DNA of 64,000 nucleotides from Orrella daihaiensis. Its GTDB lineage: Bacteria; Pseudomonadota; Gammaproteobacteria; Burkholderiales; Burkholderiaceae_B. The stretch spans positions 992,001 to 1,056,000 of the forward strand of contig NZ_CP063982.1 of the NCBI RefSeq assembly GCF_022811525.1, written 5' to 3'. Positions 1-7,905 of this stretch are shown here, one piece after another. Position 1 is the stretch's first letter. Each line of letters opens with the position of its first letter. The position numbers and the translations under genes were made by a program. The notes under the pieces were generated by a model. The model saw nothing but the letters and a program-made list of their open reading frames with translations, ran no database searches and was not told the origin of the DNA.

Positions 1-525
1 AACTATCCCAAGGGTTTGATTCGCTACACATCTGAGCGCGGCATTGAAGAGAATTTGAGCGACACTCAGGTCAGAAAACGTCTGTTGCGACCCCGTGTTC
101 TGATTTACTCCACCCTGATGGTTATTATCATCGCAGTCTTTCTTGGGTCACTGGCTACTCGCGAGACCTTGCGCGTTGATATTATTCGCGACCGCGGTGC
201 CTTGGGCCGCGAAGTGCCCGGTGGTCTTATTGAAAACGTCTACCGGTTACAAATCCTCAATGCATCAGAAGAGTCGCTAAGGCTATCCATCTCTGCTGAA
301 GGTCTGCCCGGCCTGAACGTATTGTCCGGTGGTGGTGGCAAGCAGTCCGCTATTGATATTCGAGTTCCGGCTGCGGCCAATTTGTTATTGCCGGTCGTGG
401 TGCAAGCACCCTATGATGCGGGCGAGACAGGTGCTCATCCTATTACGTTCGTGACCGAATCGAGGTCAGAAACTGGCCGACAAACAGAGGTGCGTGAAGC
501 CTCGAGTTTTATTTTTCCACGCTAA
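1..525 (+). CDS. ccoG: Cytochrome c oxidase accessory protein CcoG, C-terminal part (5' truncated by window edge)
   Basis: The reading frame is open from base 1, so the gene starts upstream of the window. The visible part opens with the NYPKGLIRYTSE stretch seen in CcoG/FixG just after the ferredoxin-type cluster region. It continues with one membrane segment (about residues 36-56 of the fragment) and ends in the beta-rich periplasmic domain. CcoG family proteins are membrane iron-sulfur proteins that reduce copper during assembly of cbb3 cytochrome oxidase. The iron-sulfur cysteines themselves lie outside the window. The fixH-like gene follows 12 bases later, and fnr lies nearby, which fits a microaerobic respiration cluster. 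Confidence 0.93.
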   Translation, partial: NYPKGLIRYTSERGIEENLSDTQVRKRLLRPRVLIYSTLMVIIIAVFLGSLATRETLRVDIIRDRGALGREVPGGLIENVYRLQILNASEESLRLSISAEGLPGLNVLSGGGGKQSAIDIRVPAAANLLLPVVVQAPYDAGETGAHPITFVTESRSETGRQTEVREASSFIFPR

Positions 526-537
526 AGGAGAACGTCC

Positions 538-747
538 ATGAAGCGAGAACAACCGACAAAACCCTGGTGGCGTGAACCGTGGCCATGGTTCTTGATGCTC
601 GGGCCGTTTGTGGCCATGATTGCGTGTGCTGTCACGATTTCTCTGGCACTACAGCACTTCAAGGATCAACCGATTTACGATGGTGGTGTCAAGCGTGGCC
701 TGGTAGTGGAAAAGTCTGCGAACGCACCGGTTAGTCAACAACCCTAA
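538..747 (+). CDS. ccoH: FixH/CcoH-like cbb3 oxidase assembly membrane protein
   Basis: A 69-residue protein with a basic, Trp/Pro-rich N-terminus (PWWREPWPW) followed by one transmembrane helix at about residues 17-38. This is the pattern of the short FixH-like proteins encoded after ccoG in Burkholderiales. FixH/CcoH is a single-span protein needed for stable assembly of the cbb3 terminal oxidase. A strong ribosome-binding site (AAAGGAGA) precedes the ATG by about seven bases. The family call rests on the N-terminal motif, length and position; the C-terminal periplasmic part is much shorter than in rhizobial FixH. Confidence 0.8.
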   Translation: MKREQPTKPWWREPWPWFLMLGPFVAMIACAVTISLALQHFKDQPIYDGGVKRGLVVEKSANAPVSQQP

Positions 748-760
748 GGGAGGTTGCGCC

Positions 761-1009
761 ATGTGCTCACGCATGATTCTCTGTGTTTTATGGCCATCAT
801 TTCTGATGGCAGGCCTCGGCAGTGCGATCGTCTTTGCCTTCATTGACCCGCTCGATGTTGCTATTTTTGGGTACATCCAGCTAGAGCGTGAATGGCTTTA
901 TGCCTTCGGATTCTTTCTGTTTTGGTTCATTGGAGCCGGCGCAAGCGCGTTGACTCAGGTCATTCGCCCGCAAAAGGGTGAAGAACCTGGAGCAGAGATT
1001 GGTTTCTAA
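761..1009 (+). CDS. Small two-span membrane protein of the ccoGH cluster, function unknown
   Basis: An 82-residue hydrophobic protein with two predicted membrane segments, roughly residues 5-28 and 46-67, and a short charged C-terminal tail. A good ribosome-binding site (GGGAGG) lies just upstream of the ATG, and the gene follows fixH by 13 bases, so it is probably the last gene of the cco assembly operon. I do not recognise a named family. Similar small membrane proteins are found at the end of cbb3 clusters in related bacteria, so a role in the same membrane process is an inference from position only. Confidence 0.7.
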   Translation: MCSRMILCVLWPSFLMAGLGSAIVFAFIDPLDVAIFGYIQLEREWLYAFGFFLFWFIGAGASALTQVIRPQKGEEPGAEIGF

Positions 1010-1045
1010 TTAGTCAGGGCCAGAGCACGAGTCCTGATGATTTGC

Positions 1046-1078
1046 GGGTGTTTTTAATACCCTGTTCGTCTTTTTAAA
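1046..1078 (+). terminator. Weak candidate terminator after the cco cluster
   Basis: GGGTGT and ATACCC pair, with one G-T wobble, around a five-base loop. A TTTTT tract follows after nine bases. The stem is short and the T tract is displaced, so this is only a plausible end for the cco assembly transcript. Confidence 0.3.
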
Positions 1079-1097
1079 ACACACACGCCTTGTATTT

Positions 1098-1122
1098 CTT
1101 GGTTCAATGCAACAGAACCAAG
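1098..1122. promoter_or_regulatory. Perfect inverted repeat upstream of the acyl-CoA dehydrogenase pair
   Basis: CTTGGTTC and GAACCAAG form perfect 8-base arms separated by nine bases. The element lies 23 bases before the ATG of the first acyl-CoA dehydrogenase. No T tract follows, so it looks more like a repressor operator (for example for a TetR-type or similar fatty-acid regulator) or an mRNA hairpin than a terminator. No regulator for it can be identified from the window. Confidence 0.45.
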
Positions 1123-1145
1123 TGTCTTCTTGAGGCGTTGTTTGT

Positions 1146-2297
1146 ATGCTTACTCCATTTGACTATGTGGCTGTTCCGTCAAGTCTTGACGGTTTCCGGC
1201 GGGAGGTCCGAACTTTTTTGGATCAAGAGTTAGCCGATCTGCCAGCGCACGTCAGGGCCAGATCTTGGATGGGCACCAGCATTGATTTCAGTCGCAAGCT
1301 AGCCAAGCGTGGTTGGCTTGGGTTGACCATTCCGACTAGTCACGGGGGCGCAGGCAAAGATTTTTTTGCGCGTTACGTGTTGTCCGAGGAACTGTTGGTA
1401 TCTGGTGCACCCGTTGCCGCCCATTGGATCGCCGACCGCCAGAGTGGTCCGCTCATCATGCGGTATGGTACTGAACAACAGAAACAGTTTTATGTGCCCA
1501 AGATTTGTCAGGCAGAGGCTTTTTTCTGTATCGGCATGAGTGAGCCCAACAGTGGCTCTGATTTGGCCAGCATCCGAACACGGGCTGAGAGAAACGCTGA
1601 TGGTTGGCTTTTGAATGGCAGCAAAATCTGGACCACCAACGCACATCATTGTCATTTCATGATCGCCTTGGTGCGTACCAGCGGTCAACCGGCTGACAAA
1701 CACAACGGCCTGTCGCAACTGATTGTTGATTTGTCCAAGCCAGGTGTAACGATCCGCCCGATCACGGATATGGCTGGCGATGCCCATTTCAATGAAGTGT
1801 TTTTTGACAATGTGCAGCTCGATGCAGACGCGTTGATCGGCATGGAGGGGCAAGGTTGGGAGCAGTGCACCGCCGAGTTGGCGTTTGAGCGCAGCGGCCC
1901 GGAGCGTATCTACTCCAGCATGGTATTGCTCGATGCCTGGGCTCAGGAGTTGCGTAGCCAGGATTGCCAGGATGCAGATGCCCAGCGATTATTGGGCAGT
2001 TTGTTGGCTGAGCTGTGCGCTTTGCGTGGGATGTCGCTGTCGGTGACAGATCAATTGGTTCAGGGCTTTAGCCCAGCTGTGGAAGCATCTGTTGTTAAGG
2101 ACTACGGCACGGATTTTGAGCAGCGTGTGATACGAGACATTGGCCAGTGGATTGGTGAGCATCCTGAGTTTGCGGTTTCGGGTGAATTGATGAAAGTCCT
2201 GGCTTATTTGGAGCAAATGGGTGTCACCTTTTCTTTGCGTGGCGGAACCCGTGAAATCTTGCGCGGCATTATTGCTCGTGGTCTGGCTTTGAGGTAA
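1146..2297 (+). CDS. Acyl-CoA dehydrogenase (first of a pair)
   Basis: A 383-residue FAD-dependent acyl-CoA dehydrogenase, the usual length for the family. It would oxidise an acyl-CoA to the enoyl-CoA in the cytoplasm and pass electrons to electron-transfer flavoprotein. The N-terminal helical domain is followed by the flavin-binding signature MSEPNSGSDLASIRTRA and the GSKIWTTNA segment (about residues 130-170). The C-terminus has the GGTREILRGIIARGL segment typical of the family. The next gene encodes a second, shorter acyl-CoA dehydrogenase four bases downstream, so the two are probably cotranscribed and may form a heteromer. The acyl substrate cannot be told from the sequence. Confidence 0.9.
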   Translation: MLTPFDYVAVPSSLDGFRREVRTFLDQELADLPAHVRARSWMGTSIDFSRKLAKRGWLGLTIPTSHGGAGKDFFARYVLSEELLVSGAPVAAHWIADRQSGPLIMRYGTEQQKQFYVPKICQAEAFFCIGMSEPNSGSDLASIRTRAERNADGWLLNGSKIWTTNAHHCHFMIALVRTSGQPADKHNGLSQLIVDLSKPGVTIRPITDMAGDAHFNEVFFDNVQLDADALIGMEGQGWEQCTAELAFERSGPERIYSSMVLLDAWAQELRSQDCQDADAQRLLGSLLAELCALRGMSLSVTDQLVQGFSPAVEASVVKDYGTDFEQRVIRDIGQWIGEHPEFAVSGELMKVLAYLEQMGVTFSLRGGTREILRGIIARGLALR

Positions 2298-2301
2298 CGA
2301 G

Positions 2302-3309
2302 ATGCAGAATGAACTCTATGAATCGCTGGATAAATTGCTGGCTGCGCAGGACCTGCCCGCCAAGATAAGAGCAACTGGTCGAAGCGGTTGCGCTGCTGAT
2401 CTCGTGGCACCGCTCGTTGAGTCTGGGTTCTTGGATGTGATGGTTTCTGAAGAGGCGGGTGGCGCCGGGCTAGGCTGGGCGCAAGCCTGGGAGGTCCTGT
2501 TTGCGGCGGGGCGTCACGGGCTGCCCGTGCCAATGGGTACGACGGTGTTTGCGCGAGCCTTGTTGGCAAACCTGGGTCAGACTTTGCCTGATGGTGCCAT
2601 CACGGCCAGTGGGTTTGCACAGCTCAATGCCGATGGCGCGTTGGTCGCGCGTGATTTGCCATCCTCGAAACTTTCGACTTACGCCTTGCTGCAGCATCAG
2701 GATACGGTGTATTTGTTGCCGCTAAGTCAAGCGCAGATAACAGATGTCGGTGGACCTGGATGTTTTGATGGGCAGGCCACTTGGGCGCCAACGGTGGTGA
2801 ATCAATCTGCGATCGGCACGGCGCCTCGGGCAATGGTGGCTCATGGTGTCGCACTGGCTTTGGCAGTGCAAATGGCTGGGGTTGCTGCCCGGGTGCTGGA
2901 GTTGACTCTGACTTACGCCAATGATCGAGTGCAGTTCGGTAAGCCGATCGGCAAGTTTCAGGCTCTGCAGCAACAAATCAGTGAAATGGCAGAGCTTGTT
3001 TACGGTGCCCGTATGGCTAGCCAGATTGGCTGTCAAACTGAACAATGGCAGCCTGAGTTTGAGGCGGCCCGGGTCGCTAAAACCCAGACTAGCGCGGTTG
3101 CACCTCGCATAGCAGCCATTGCACATGCAGTTCATGCGGCCATTGGTGTGACCTATGAATATGATTTGCAGCTCTACACACGGCGCCTTTACGAGTGGGC
3201 ACGCCTAGGTGGAGGTGAGGGCTATTGGGCTCAACAAATTGGTCTGACAGCTTTGTCTGAACCCAATTTGCTCGACTTCGTCAGACAGCGGGTATTTCAG
3301 GAGGCTTGA
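2302..3309 (+). CDS. Acyl-CoA dehydrogenase-like protein (second of a pair)
   Basis: A 335-residue protein of the acyl-CoA dehydrogenase superfamily, shorter and more divergent than its upstream neighbour. The C-terminal helical domain is clear, with the conserved NDRVQFGKPIGKFQALQQQ segment (about residues 210-230). The flavin-binding middle region is poorly conserved: no clear counterpart of the SEP-x-GSD motif is visible. In similar tandem pairs the two subunits assemble together, each contributing part of the active site; that is an inference here. The 3' end overlaps the convergent fnr gene by 13 bases. Confidence 0.82.
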   Translation: MQNELYESLDKLLAAQDLPAKIRATGRSGCAADLVAPLVESGFLDVMVSEEAGGAGLGWAQAWEVLFAAGRHGLPVPMGTTVFARALLANLGQTLPDGAITASGFAQLNADGALVARDLPSSKLSTYALLQHQDTVYLLPLSQAQITDVGGPGCFDGQATWAPTVVNQSAIGTAPRAMVAHGVALALAVQMAGVAARVLELTLTYANDRVQFGKPIGKFQALQQQISEMAELVYGARMASQIGCQTEQWQPEFEAARVAKTQTSAVAPRIAAIAHAVHAAIGVTYEYDLQLYTRRLYEWARLGGGEGYWAQQIGLTALSEPNLLDFVRQRVFQEA

Positions 3310-4028
3310 TGGCCGGCAAGCTCTTCAAGCGCTTCCATGTCCAATATCCGAATTTCACGTTGGCTGACAGAAATCAGGCCATCGCGCGCAAATCGTGAGA
3401 ACAACCTGCTGACGGTCTCAAGTGTTAACCCGAGATAGTTGCCGATTTCCTCGCGGCTCATGCGCATGATGAAGTCTGTAGAGGAGTAGCCTAGCGCCGA
3501 GAGTCGCTGCGACAGGTTCACCAGGAATGCCGCTAGTCTGGCTTCTGAGCGCATGGATCCTAGCGCGAGCATGACCTGATAGGTGCGCGCAATTTCCTTG
3601 CTCATCACGCGCCTGACTTGTTGTTGTAGCGAGGGTACATATCGACTGATATCGTCGATGTCTTTCAAACGAACCACGCAAACTTCTGAGTCTTCCATGG
3701 CGACGGCATTGGTGCCGTGCTCGCCATCGAGCATGCCATCCAAGCCGATAATCTCGCCCGGCAGAAAAAATCCCGTGATTTGAACCTGACCAGTTGCTTC
3801 CTCAAGCTGGGATTTCACCGAGCCCAAGCGCAGGCCATACAAAGCATCGAGCTTTTCACCGCTGCGATACAAGATATCGCCTTTCTTGAGTTTGATTCGC
3901 TCTTTTACCAGTTGATCTAGTTGCTCAACCTCATGGTTCGGCATGCCAGCAGGCAGGCAAACGTTACCCATCATGCAAGTGGCACAGTGAACAGCATCGA
4001 CAGCGACGGGAACGCGTTTTTGAGACAT
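3297..4028 (-). CDS. fnr: FNR/ANR-type oxygen-sensing transcriptional regulator
   Basis: A 243-residue Crp/FNR family regulator. All four [4Fe-4S] ligands expected of true FNR are present: Cys15, Cys18 and Cys24 (C-x2-C-x5-C) and Cys117. Residues 35-150 form the cyclic-nucleotide-binding-like sensor and dimer helix. The C-terminal helix-turn-helix contains ETVSRLFSRF, whose Glu, Ser and Arg match the residues that read TTGAT-N4-ATCAA sites. The protein should activate microaerobic genes when oxygen is low. The cbb3 assembly genes at the start of the window are a classic target. A near-perfect FNR box lies 83 bases upstream of the start codon, suggesting autoregulation. Confidence 0.95.
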   Translation of the reverse strand: MSQKRVPVAVDAVHCATCMMGNVCLPAGMPNHEVEQLDQLVKERIKLKKGDILYRSGEKLDALYGLRLGSVKSQLEEATGQVQITGFFLPGEIIGLDGMLDGEHGTNAVAMEDSEVCVVRLKDIDDISRYVPSLQQQVRRVMSKEIARTYQVMLALGSMRSEARLAAFLVNLSQRLSALGYSSTDFIMRMSREEIGNYLGLTLETVSRLFSRFARDGLISVSQREIRILDMEALEELAGHQAS

Positions 4029-4060
4029 AGCTAGTTACCAAAAAATTTATATCCGTCAAG

Positions 4061-4080
4061 TTTGTACGAGTTTTGTACGA
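4061..4080. repeat. Two direct copies of TTTGTACGA in the fnr leader
   Basis: TTTGTACGA occurs at 4061-4069 and again at 4072-4080, an 11-base period, about one turn of the helix. It lies between the FNR box and the fnr start codon. Helically phased direct repeats can bind a response regulator or other activator; no candidate is visible. Confidence 0.45.
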
Positions 4081-4110
4081 AACCCTTCTTTATCATCAGA
4101 CATCCTAGAA

Positions 4111-4124
4111 TTGATTTTAGTCAA
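4111..4124. promoter_or_regulatory. FNR box upstream of fnr
   Basis: TTGAT-TTTA-GTCAA matches the FNR consensus TTGAT-N4-ATCAA at nine of ten positions. Its centre is about 89 bases upstream of the fnr ATG, and it overlaps the last codons of the LysR gene. A GATAAA sequence on the minus strand (4094-4089) could serve as the -10 element at roughly class II spacing. FNR autoregulation is the simplest reading. Confidence 0.7.
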
Positions 4125-5019
4125 AATAACCACTTTGTCCATAGTGGTACTTTAGCCACTCGACCAGCACTTTCACTCTGAGCGGGGTCAACCGACGCTG
4201 TGGCATTAGCGCAAATATCCCGTTAGGCGCGGCACGGTACTGATCCAGCACACTGATCAGTCTGCCGGTTGCAATATCGTGGCTAACTTCCCACAGTGAA
4301 CGCCAGGCAAGCCCATGCCCATCCAAACACCATTGGTGTAGCACGCTGCCATCACTGCATGCCATTTGCCCTTCGATAGAGTGCCAAACTGCTTGGCCGT
4401 CGACTTGAAACAGCCACCCGCGCGTCTGGCCACTACGGGCCGACAGCGGCAGGCATTGATGAGCAGAGAGCTCTGCCGGGTGTTTGGGCACCCCATGTGT
4501 TTTTAGGTAGGCAGGCGAGGCGACGACAACGCGTTGGTTCTCGGCAAGTCGTATACCAATCAGGCTTGAGTCCGAGAGTTCGCCGATACGAATGGCGCAA
4601 TCAAATCGATCATTGGCCAAGTCAACAAAGTCATCACTCAGGTCTAGTGATACTTCAAGTCCCGGATGCTGCTCGCATAACGCCGGCATGAGGGGTGCGA
4701 CATGACGCCTGCCAAAGCCTGCTGGCGCAGTGATGCGTAAAAGGCCTACCGGTTTTGCGCTACCTTGACCGATGCGGGTTTCAGTTTCCTGCAATGACCT
4801 CAAAATTTCTTGTGCCTGGGCGAACAAGGCGTGTCCCTCGCTCGTTAGCGCAAGTTTGCGAGTGCTTCGTACAAACAGGCGCACGCCGAGTCTGGCCTCT
4901 AGCGCGTCCACCCGGCGGGCAATCAGGGCGGGCGTCACCCCTTCAGCGCGTGCAACCGCTGAAAAGCTGCCTAGCGTGGCTGAAGCAACAAAGGCTTCAA
5001 GCTGTGAGAATCGATCCAT
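4117..5019 (-). CDS. LysR family transcriptional regulator
   Basis: A 300-residue regulator of standard LysR length. Residues 1-60 form the winged helix-turn-helix, and the rest is the periplasmic-binding-protein-like effector domain containing GLLRITAPAGFGRRHVAPLMPAL. It belongs to the common subgroup whose members often act on a neighbouring divergent gene, but the divergent neighbour here is clpB, which has its own heat-shock promoter. The target and effector are therefore unknown. Its stop codon overlaps the FNR box of the downstream fnr gene, so readthrough into fnr is possible. Confidence 0.9.
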   Translation of the reverse strand: MDRFSQLEAFVASATLGSFSAVARAEGVTPALIARRVDALEARLGVRLFVRSTRKLALTSEGHALFAQAQEILRSLQETETRIGQGSAKPVGLLRITAPAGFGRRHVAPLMPALCEQHPGLEVSLDLSDDFVDLANDRFDCAIRIGELSDSSLIGIRLAENQRVVVASPAYLKTHGVPKHPAELSAHQCLPLSARSGQTRGWLFQVDGQAVWHSIEGQMACSDGSVLHQWCLDGHGLAWRSLWEVSHDIATGRLISVLDQYRAAPNGIFALMPQRRLTPLRVKVLVEWLKYHYGQSGYFD

Positions 5020-5070
5020 GTCCAGATCATAATTGACCAGGCGATAGGTTGTCGTTGCGAGTGGCTGCTA

Positions 5071-5097
5071 TTGAAATAAGCGGTGATGTCCCCACAT
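5071..5097 (+). promoter_or_regulatory. Sigma-32 (RpoH) heat-shock promoter of clpB
   Basis: TTGAAA at 5071-5076 is followed after exactly 13 bases by CCCCACAT at 5090-5097. This matches the sigma-32 consensus (CTTGAAA, 13-14 bases, CCCCATNT) almost perfectly. Transcription would start near 5104, giving a leader of about 47 bases before the clpB ATG. Confidence 0.88.
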
Positions 5098-5150
5098 AGT
5101 AACCATTGAGAATAAGCGGGGTAGAACCCGGTCAGAGACGGAATTCAACG

Positions 5151-7739
5151 ATGAGATTCGACAAATTAACCACAAAATTTCAGCAAGCACTGGCCGATGC
5201 GCAAAGTCTGGCTGCACGCAATGACAACCAGTTCATTGAGCCGGTGCACGTGCTCGCTGCCATGTTGGCTGATCCGGACAGTGGGGCAGGCAGCCTTTTG
5301 GCGCGCGCCGGTGTCGCTGTCAATCGCCTAGGTCCTGCGCTTGAAGCCGAAATCCGCGCCTTGCCTCAGGTCCAAGGCGGTGATGACAACGTCACGGTCA
5401 GCCGTGATCTTCAGGCGGTGCTCACGCGTACAGATAAAGAAGCTGGCAAGCGTGGCGATGCTTACATCCCGACAGAATTATTCCTCTTGGCGCTTGTGGA
5501 CGACAAGGGCCCGGCTGGCCGCGTGCTGGCTAATGCGGGCTTACAGCGCAAGGCGCTCGAGGCCGCCATCGAGGCCGTACGCGGCGGCCACTCGGTCACG
5601 GACCAGGAAGGCGAGTCCAAGCGAGAGGCCTTAGCCAAGTACACCACAGACTTAACGGAGCGTGCGCGCGCTGGCAAGCTCGATCCGGTCATTGGTCGTG
5701 ACGATGAAATTCGCCGTGCGATTCAGATTTTGCAGCGCCGCACCAAAAATAATCCCGTATTAATCGGTGAGCCTGGCGTAGGTAAAACCGCGATCGTGGA
5801 GGGGTTGGCGCAGCGTATCGTCAATGATGAGGTGCCCGAAACCTTGCGCGGCAAGAAGGTGCTATCGCTTGATCTGGCGAGCTTATTGGCAGGCGCGAAG
5901 TTTCGGGGTGAGTTTGAGGAACGATTAAAAGCAGTACTCAAAGAGCTGGCCCAGGACGATGGCAGCAACATTGTGTTTATCGATGAAATCCACACCATGG
6001 TCGGTGCCGGTAAAGCCGAGGGCGCGATGGACGCCGGCAATATGCTTAAGCCAGCCTTGGCGCGCGGCGAGTTGCATTGCATTGGCGCAACCACACTCGA
6101 TGAGTATCGCAAGTACATCGAAAAGGATGCTGCGTTGGAGCGCCGTTTCCAGAAAGTACTGGTCGATGAGCCTGACGTGGAGTCCACGATCGCTATCTTG
6201 CGTGGTTTGCAGGAGAAATACGAAGTCCACCATGGGGTGGACATCACGGACCCGGCGATTGTGGCGGCTGCTGAGCTCTCGCATCGTTACATCACTGATC
6301 GGTTCTTGCCCGATAAGGCCATTGACTTGATCGATGAAGCAGCGTCACGTATTCGGATGGAAATCGATTCCAAGCCAGAAGTCATGGATCGGCTTGATCG
6401 TCGCATCATCCAGCTGAAGATCGAGCGCGAAGCCATCAAGAAAGAAACCGATGAGGCTTCCAAGCGTCGCCTGCAAATTCTTGAGCAAGAGCTTGAGAAC
6501 TTGCAGCGTGAGTACAACGATTTTGAAGAGGTCTGGAAAGCAGAGAAAGCCGCTGTTCAAGGCACGCAAGCCATCAAGGAAGAGATTGAACGTGCTCGCG
6601 CCGAGATGGCCGAACTGCAACGCAAGGGTCAATTCGACAAGCTCGCGGAGTGGCAGTACAGCAAATTGCCGGAGCTTGAAGCACGCTTAAAGGCGGCCGA
6701 GGGGCAAGCTGAGACGGTAGAGGAAAAACCGAAGCTGTTGCGCACGCAAGTCGGTGCTGAAGAAATTGCCGAGGTAGTCTCGCGGGCGACCGGCATTCCT
6801 GTCTCCAAGATGATGCAAGGTGAGCGGGAGAAGCTCTTGCACATGGAAGACCATTTGCATCATCGGGTCGTGGGTCAGGACGAGGCAGTTAGCCTCGTGG
6901 CAGACGCTATTCGGCGCTCGCGGGCAGGATTGGCTGATCCATCCCGGCCTTACGGTTCGTTTTTGTTTCTCGGTCCCACTGGGGTCGGTAAAACTGAACT
7001 GACGCGTGCGTTGGCCGACTTCCTGTTTGATTCGGATGAGCACATGATCCGCATCGATATGAGTGAGTTTATGGAAAAGCACTCGGTTGCTCGCCTGATC
7101 GGTGCCCCGCCCGGCTACGTGGGCTATGAGGAAGGTGGTTATCTGACAGAGGCTGTGCGCCGTAAGCCCTACAGCGTGGTGTTGCTCGATGAGGTGGAAA
7201 AGGCTCACCCTGATGTATTCAATGTGCTGTTGCAGGTGCTCGATGATGGTCGGTTGACCGACGGTCAGGGTCGCACGGTTGACTTCCGGAACACGGTCAT
7301 CGTGATGACTTCAAACCTCGGTTCGCAACACATCCAGGCCATGGCGGGCAAGGCATACGATGCGATTAAGGAGGTGGTCTGGGATGAGGTTAAAAATCAT
7401 TTCAGGCCTGAGTTCCTGAACCGTATCGATGAGGTGGTGGTGTTTCATTCTCTGCAAAGCGACCATATTGAAAAAATCGCTGAGATTCAGATTGAGCGCC
7501 TGGCCAAGCGGCTCGAGGCGCAGGAGATGCAGCTCGAGGTCACCCCGGCAGCTTTGGCTGAACTGGCTCGCGCCGGATTTGATCCTGTGTTTGGGGCGCG
7601 ACCACTGAAGCGTGCCATCCAGCAACAGCTTGAGAACCCGGTGGCCAAACTGATTCTGCAGGGCAAGTTTGGTCCCAAGGATGTGGTGCCGGTTGATTGG
7701 CGCGATGGTCACTTCGTGTTTGAGCGAACCCTGCAGTGA
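5151..7739 (+). CDS. clpB: ATP-dependent chaperone ClpB
   Basis: An 862-residue Hsp100 disaggregase that works with DnaK to rescue aggregated proteins in the cytosol. The order is: N-terminal Clp repeat domain (1-145); first AAA+ domain with Walker A GEPGVGKTA and Walker B VFIDEIH; a long charged coiled-coil middle domain (about 405-530); second AAA+ domain with GPTGVGKTE and VLLDEVEKAHP; and the C-terminal D2-small domain. The start at MRFDKLTTKF is chosen because it gives the family's usual N-terminus and length. An in-frame ATG 45 bases upstream would add residues not seen in ClpB. A sigma-32 promoter precedes it and a strong terminator follows. Confidence 0.98.
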   Translation: MRFDKLTTKFQQALADAQSLAARNDNQFIEPVHVLAAMLADPDSGAGSLLARAGVAVNRLGPALEAEIRALPQVQGGDDNVTVSRDLQAVLTRTDKEAGKRGDAYIPTELFLLALVDDKGPAGRVLANAGLQRKALEAAIEAVRGGHSVTDQEGESKREALAKYTTDLTERARAGKLDPVIGRDDEIRRAIQILQRRTKNNPVLIGEPGVGKTAIVEGLAQRIVNDEVPETLRGKKVLSLDLASLLAGAKFRGEFEERLKAVLKELAQDDGSNIVFIDEIHTMVGAGKAEGAMDAGNMLKPALARGELHCIGATTLDEYRKYIEKDAALERRFQKVLVDEPDVESTIAILRGLQEKYEVHHGVDITDPAIVAAAELSHRYITDRFLPDKAIDLIDEAASRIRMEIDSKPEVMDRLDRRIIQLKIEREAIKKETDEASKRRLQILEQELENLQREYNDFEEVWKAEKAAVQGTQAIKEEIERARAEMAELQRKGQFDKLAEWQYSKLPELEARLKAAEGQAETVEEKPKLLRTQVGAEEIAEVVSRATGIPVSKMMQGEREKLLHMEDHLHHRVVGQDEAVSLVADAIRRSRAGLADPSRPYGSFLFLGPTGVGKTELTRALADFLFDSDEHMIRIDMSEFMEKHSVARLIGAPPGYVGYEEGGYLTEAVRRKPYSVVLLDEVEKAHPDVFNVLLQVLDDGRLTDGQGRTVDFRNTVIVMTSNLGSQHIQAMAGKAYDAIKEVVWDEVKNHFRPEFLNRIDEVVVFHSLQSDHIEKIAEIQIERLAKRLEAQEMQLEVTPAALAELARAGFDPVFGARPLKRAIQQQLENPVAKLILQGKFGPKDVVPVDWRDGHFVFERTLQ

Positions 7740-7779
7740 TTCATGCCAGTAGACTGCGGATTGCGGTGTTGGGCAGTGT

Positions 7780-7813
7780 GGCGGATGGGCAGCAACTCAT
7801 CCGCCATTTTTTT
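7780..7813 (+). terminator. Rho-independent terminator of clpB
   Basis: GGCGGATG (7780-7787) pairs perfectly with CATCCGCC (7798-7805) around a ten-base loop and is followed by A and seven Ts. It lies 41 bases after the clpB stop. Confidence 0.9.
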
Positions 7814-7819
7814 GCTTTT

Positions 7820-7849
7820 TTGCTTACCGTGAGTCTGAGCAGGTATGAT
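7820..7849 (+). promoter_or_regulatory. Candidate sigma-70 promoter for the glycosyltransferase gene
   Basis: TTGCTT (7820-7825) and TATGAT (7844-7849) are spaced by 18 bases, directly after the clpB terminator. The start of transcription would be near 7856, about 50 bases before the ATG at 7906. Confidence 0.5.
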
Positions 7850-7905
7850 GGACACGCTTTACACTCGATGCCCAATACGATGCTAAAACAGTAAGCCCTA
7901 ACACC

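Noticed and set aside
1299..1853. 184-codon open frame antisense to the first acyl-CoA dehydrogenase
   Set aside because: No family features, no ribosome-binding site, and fully inside a convincing gene.
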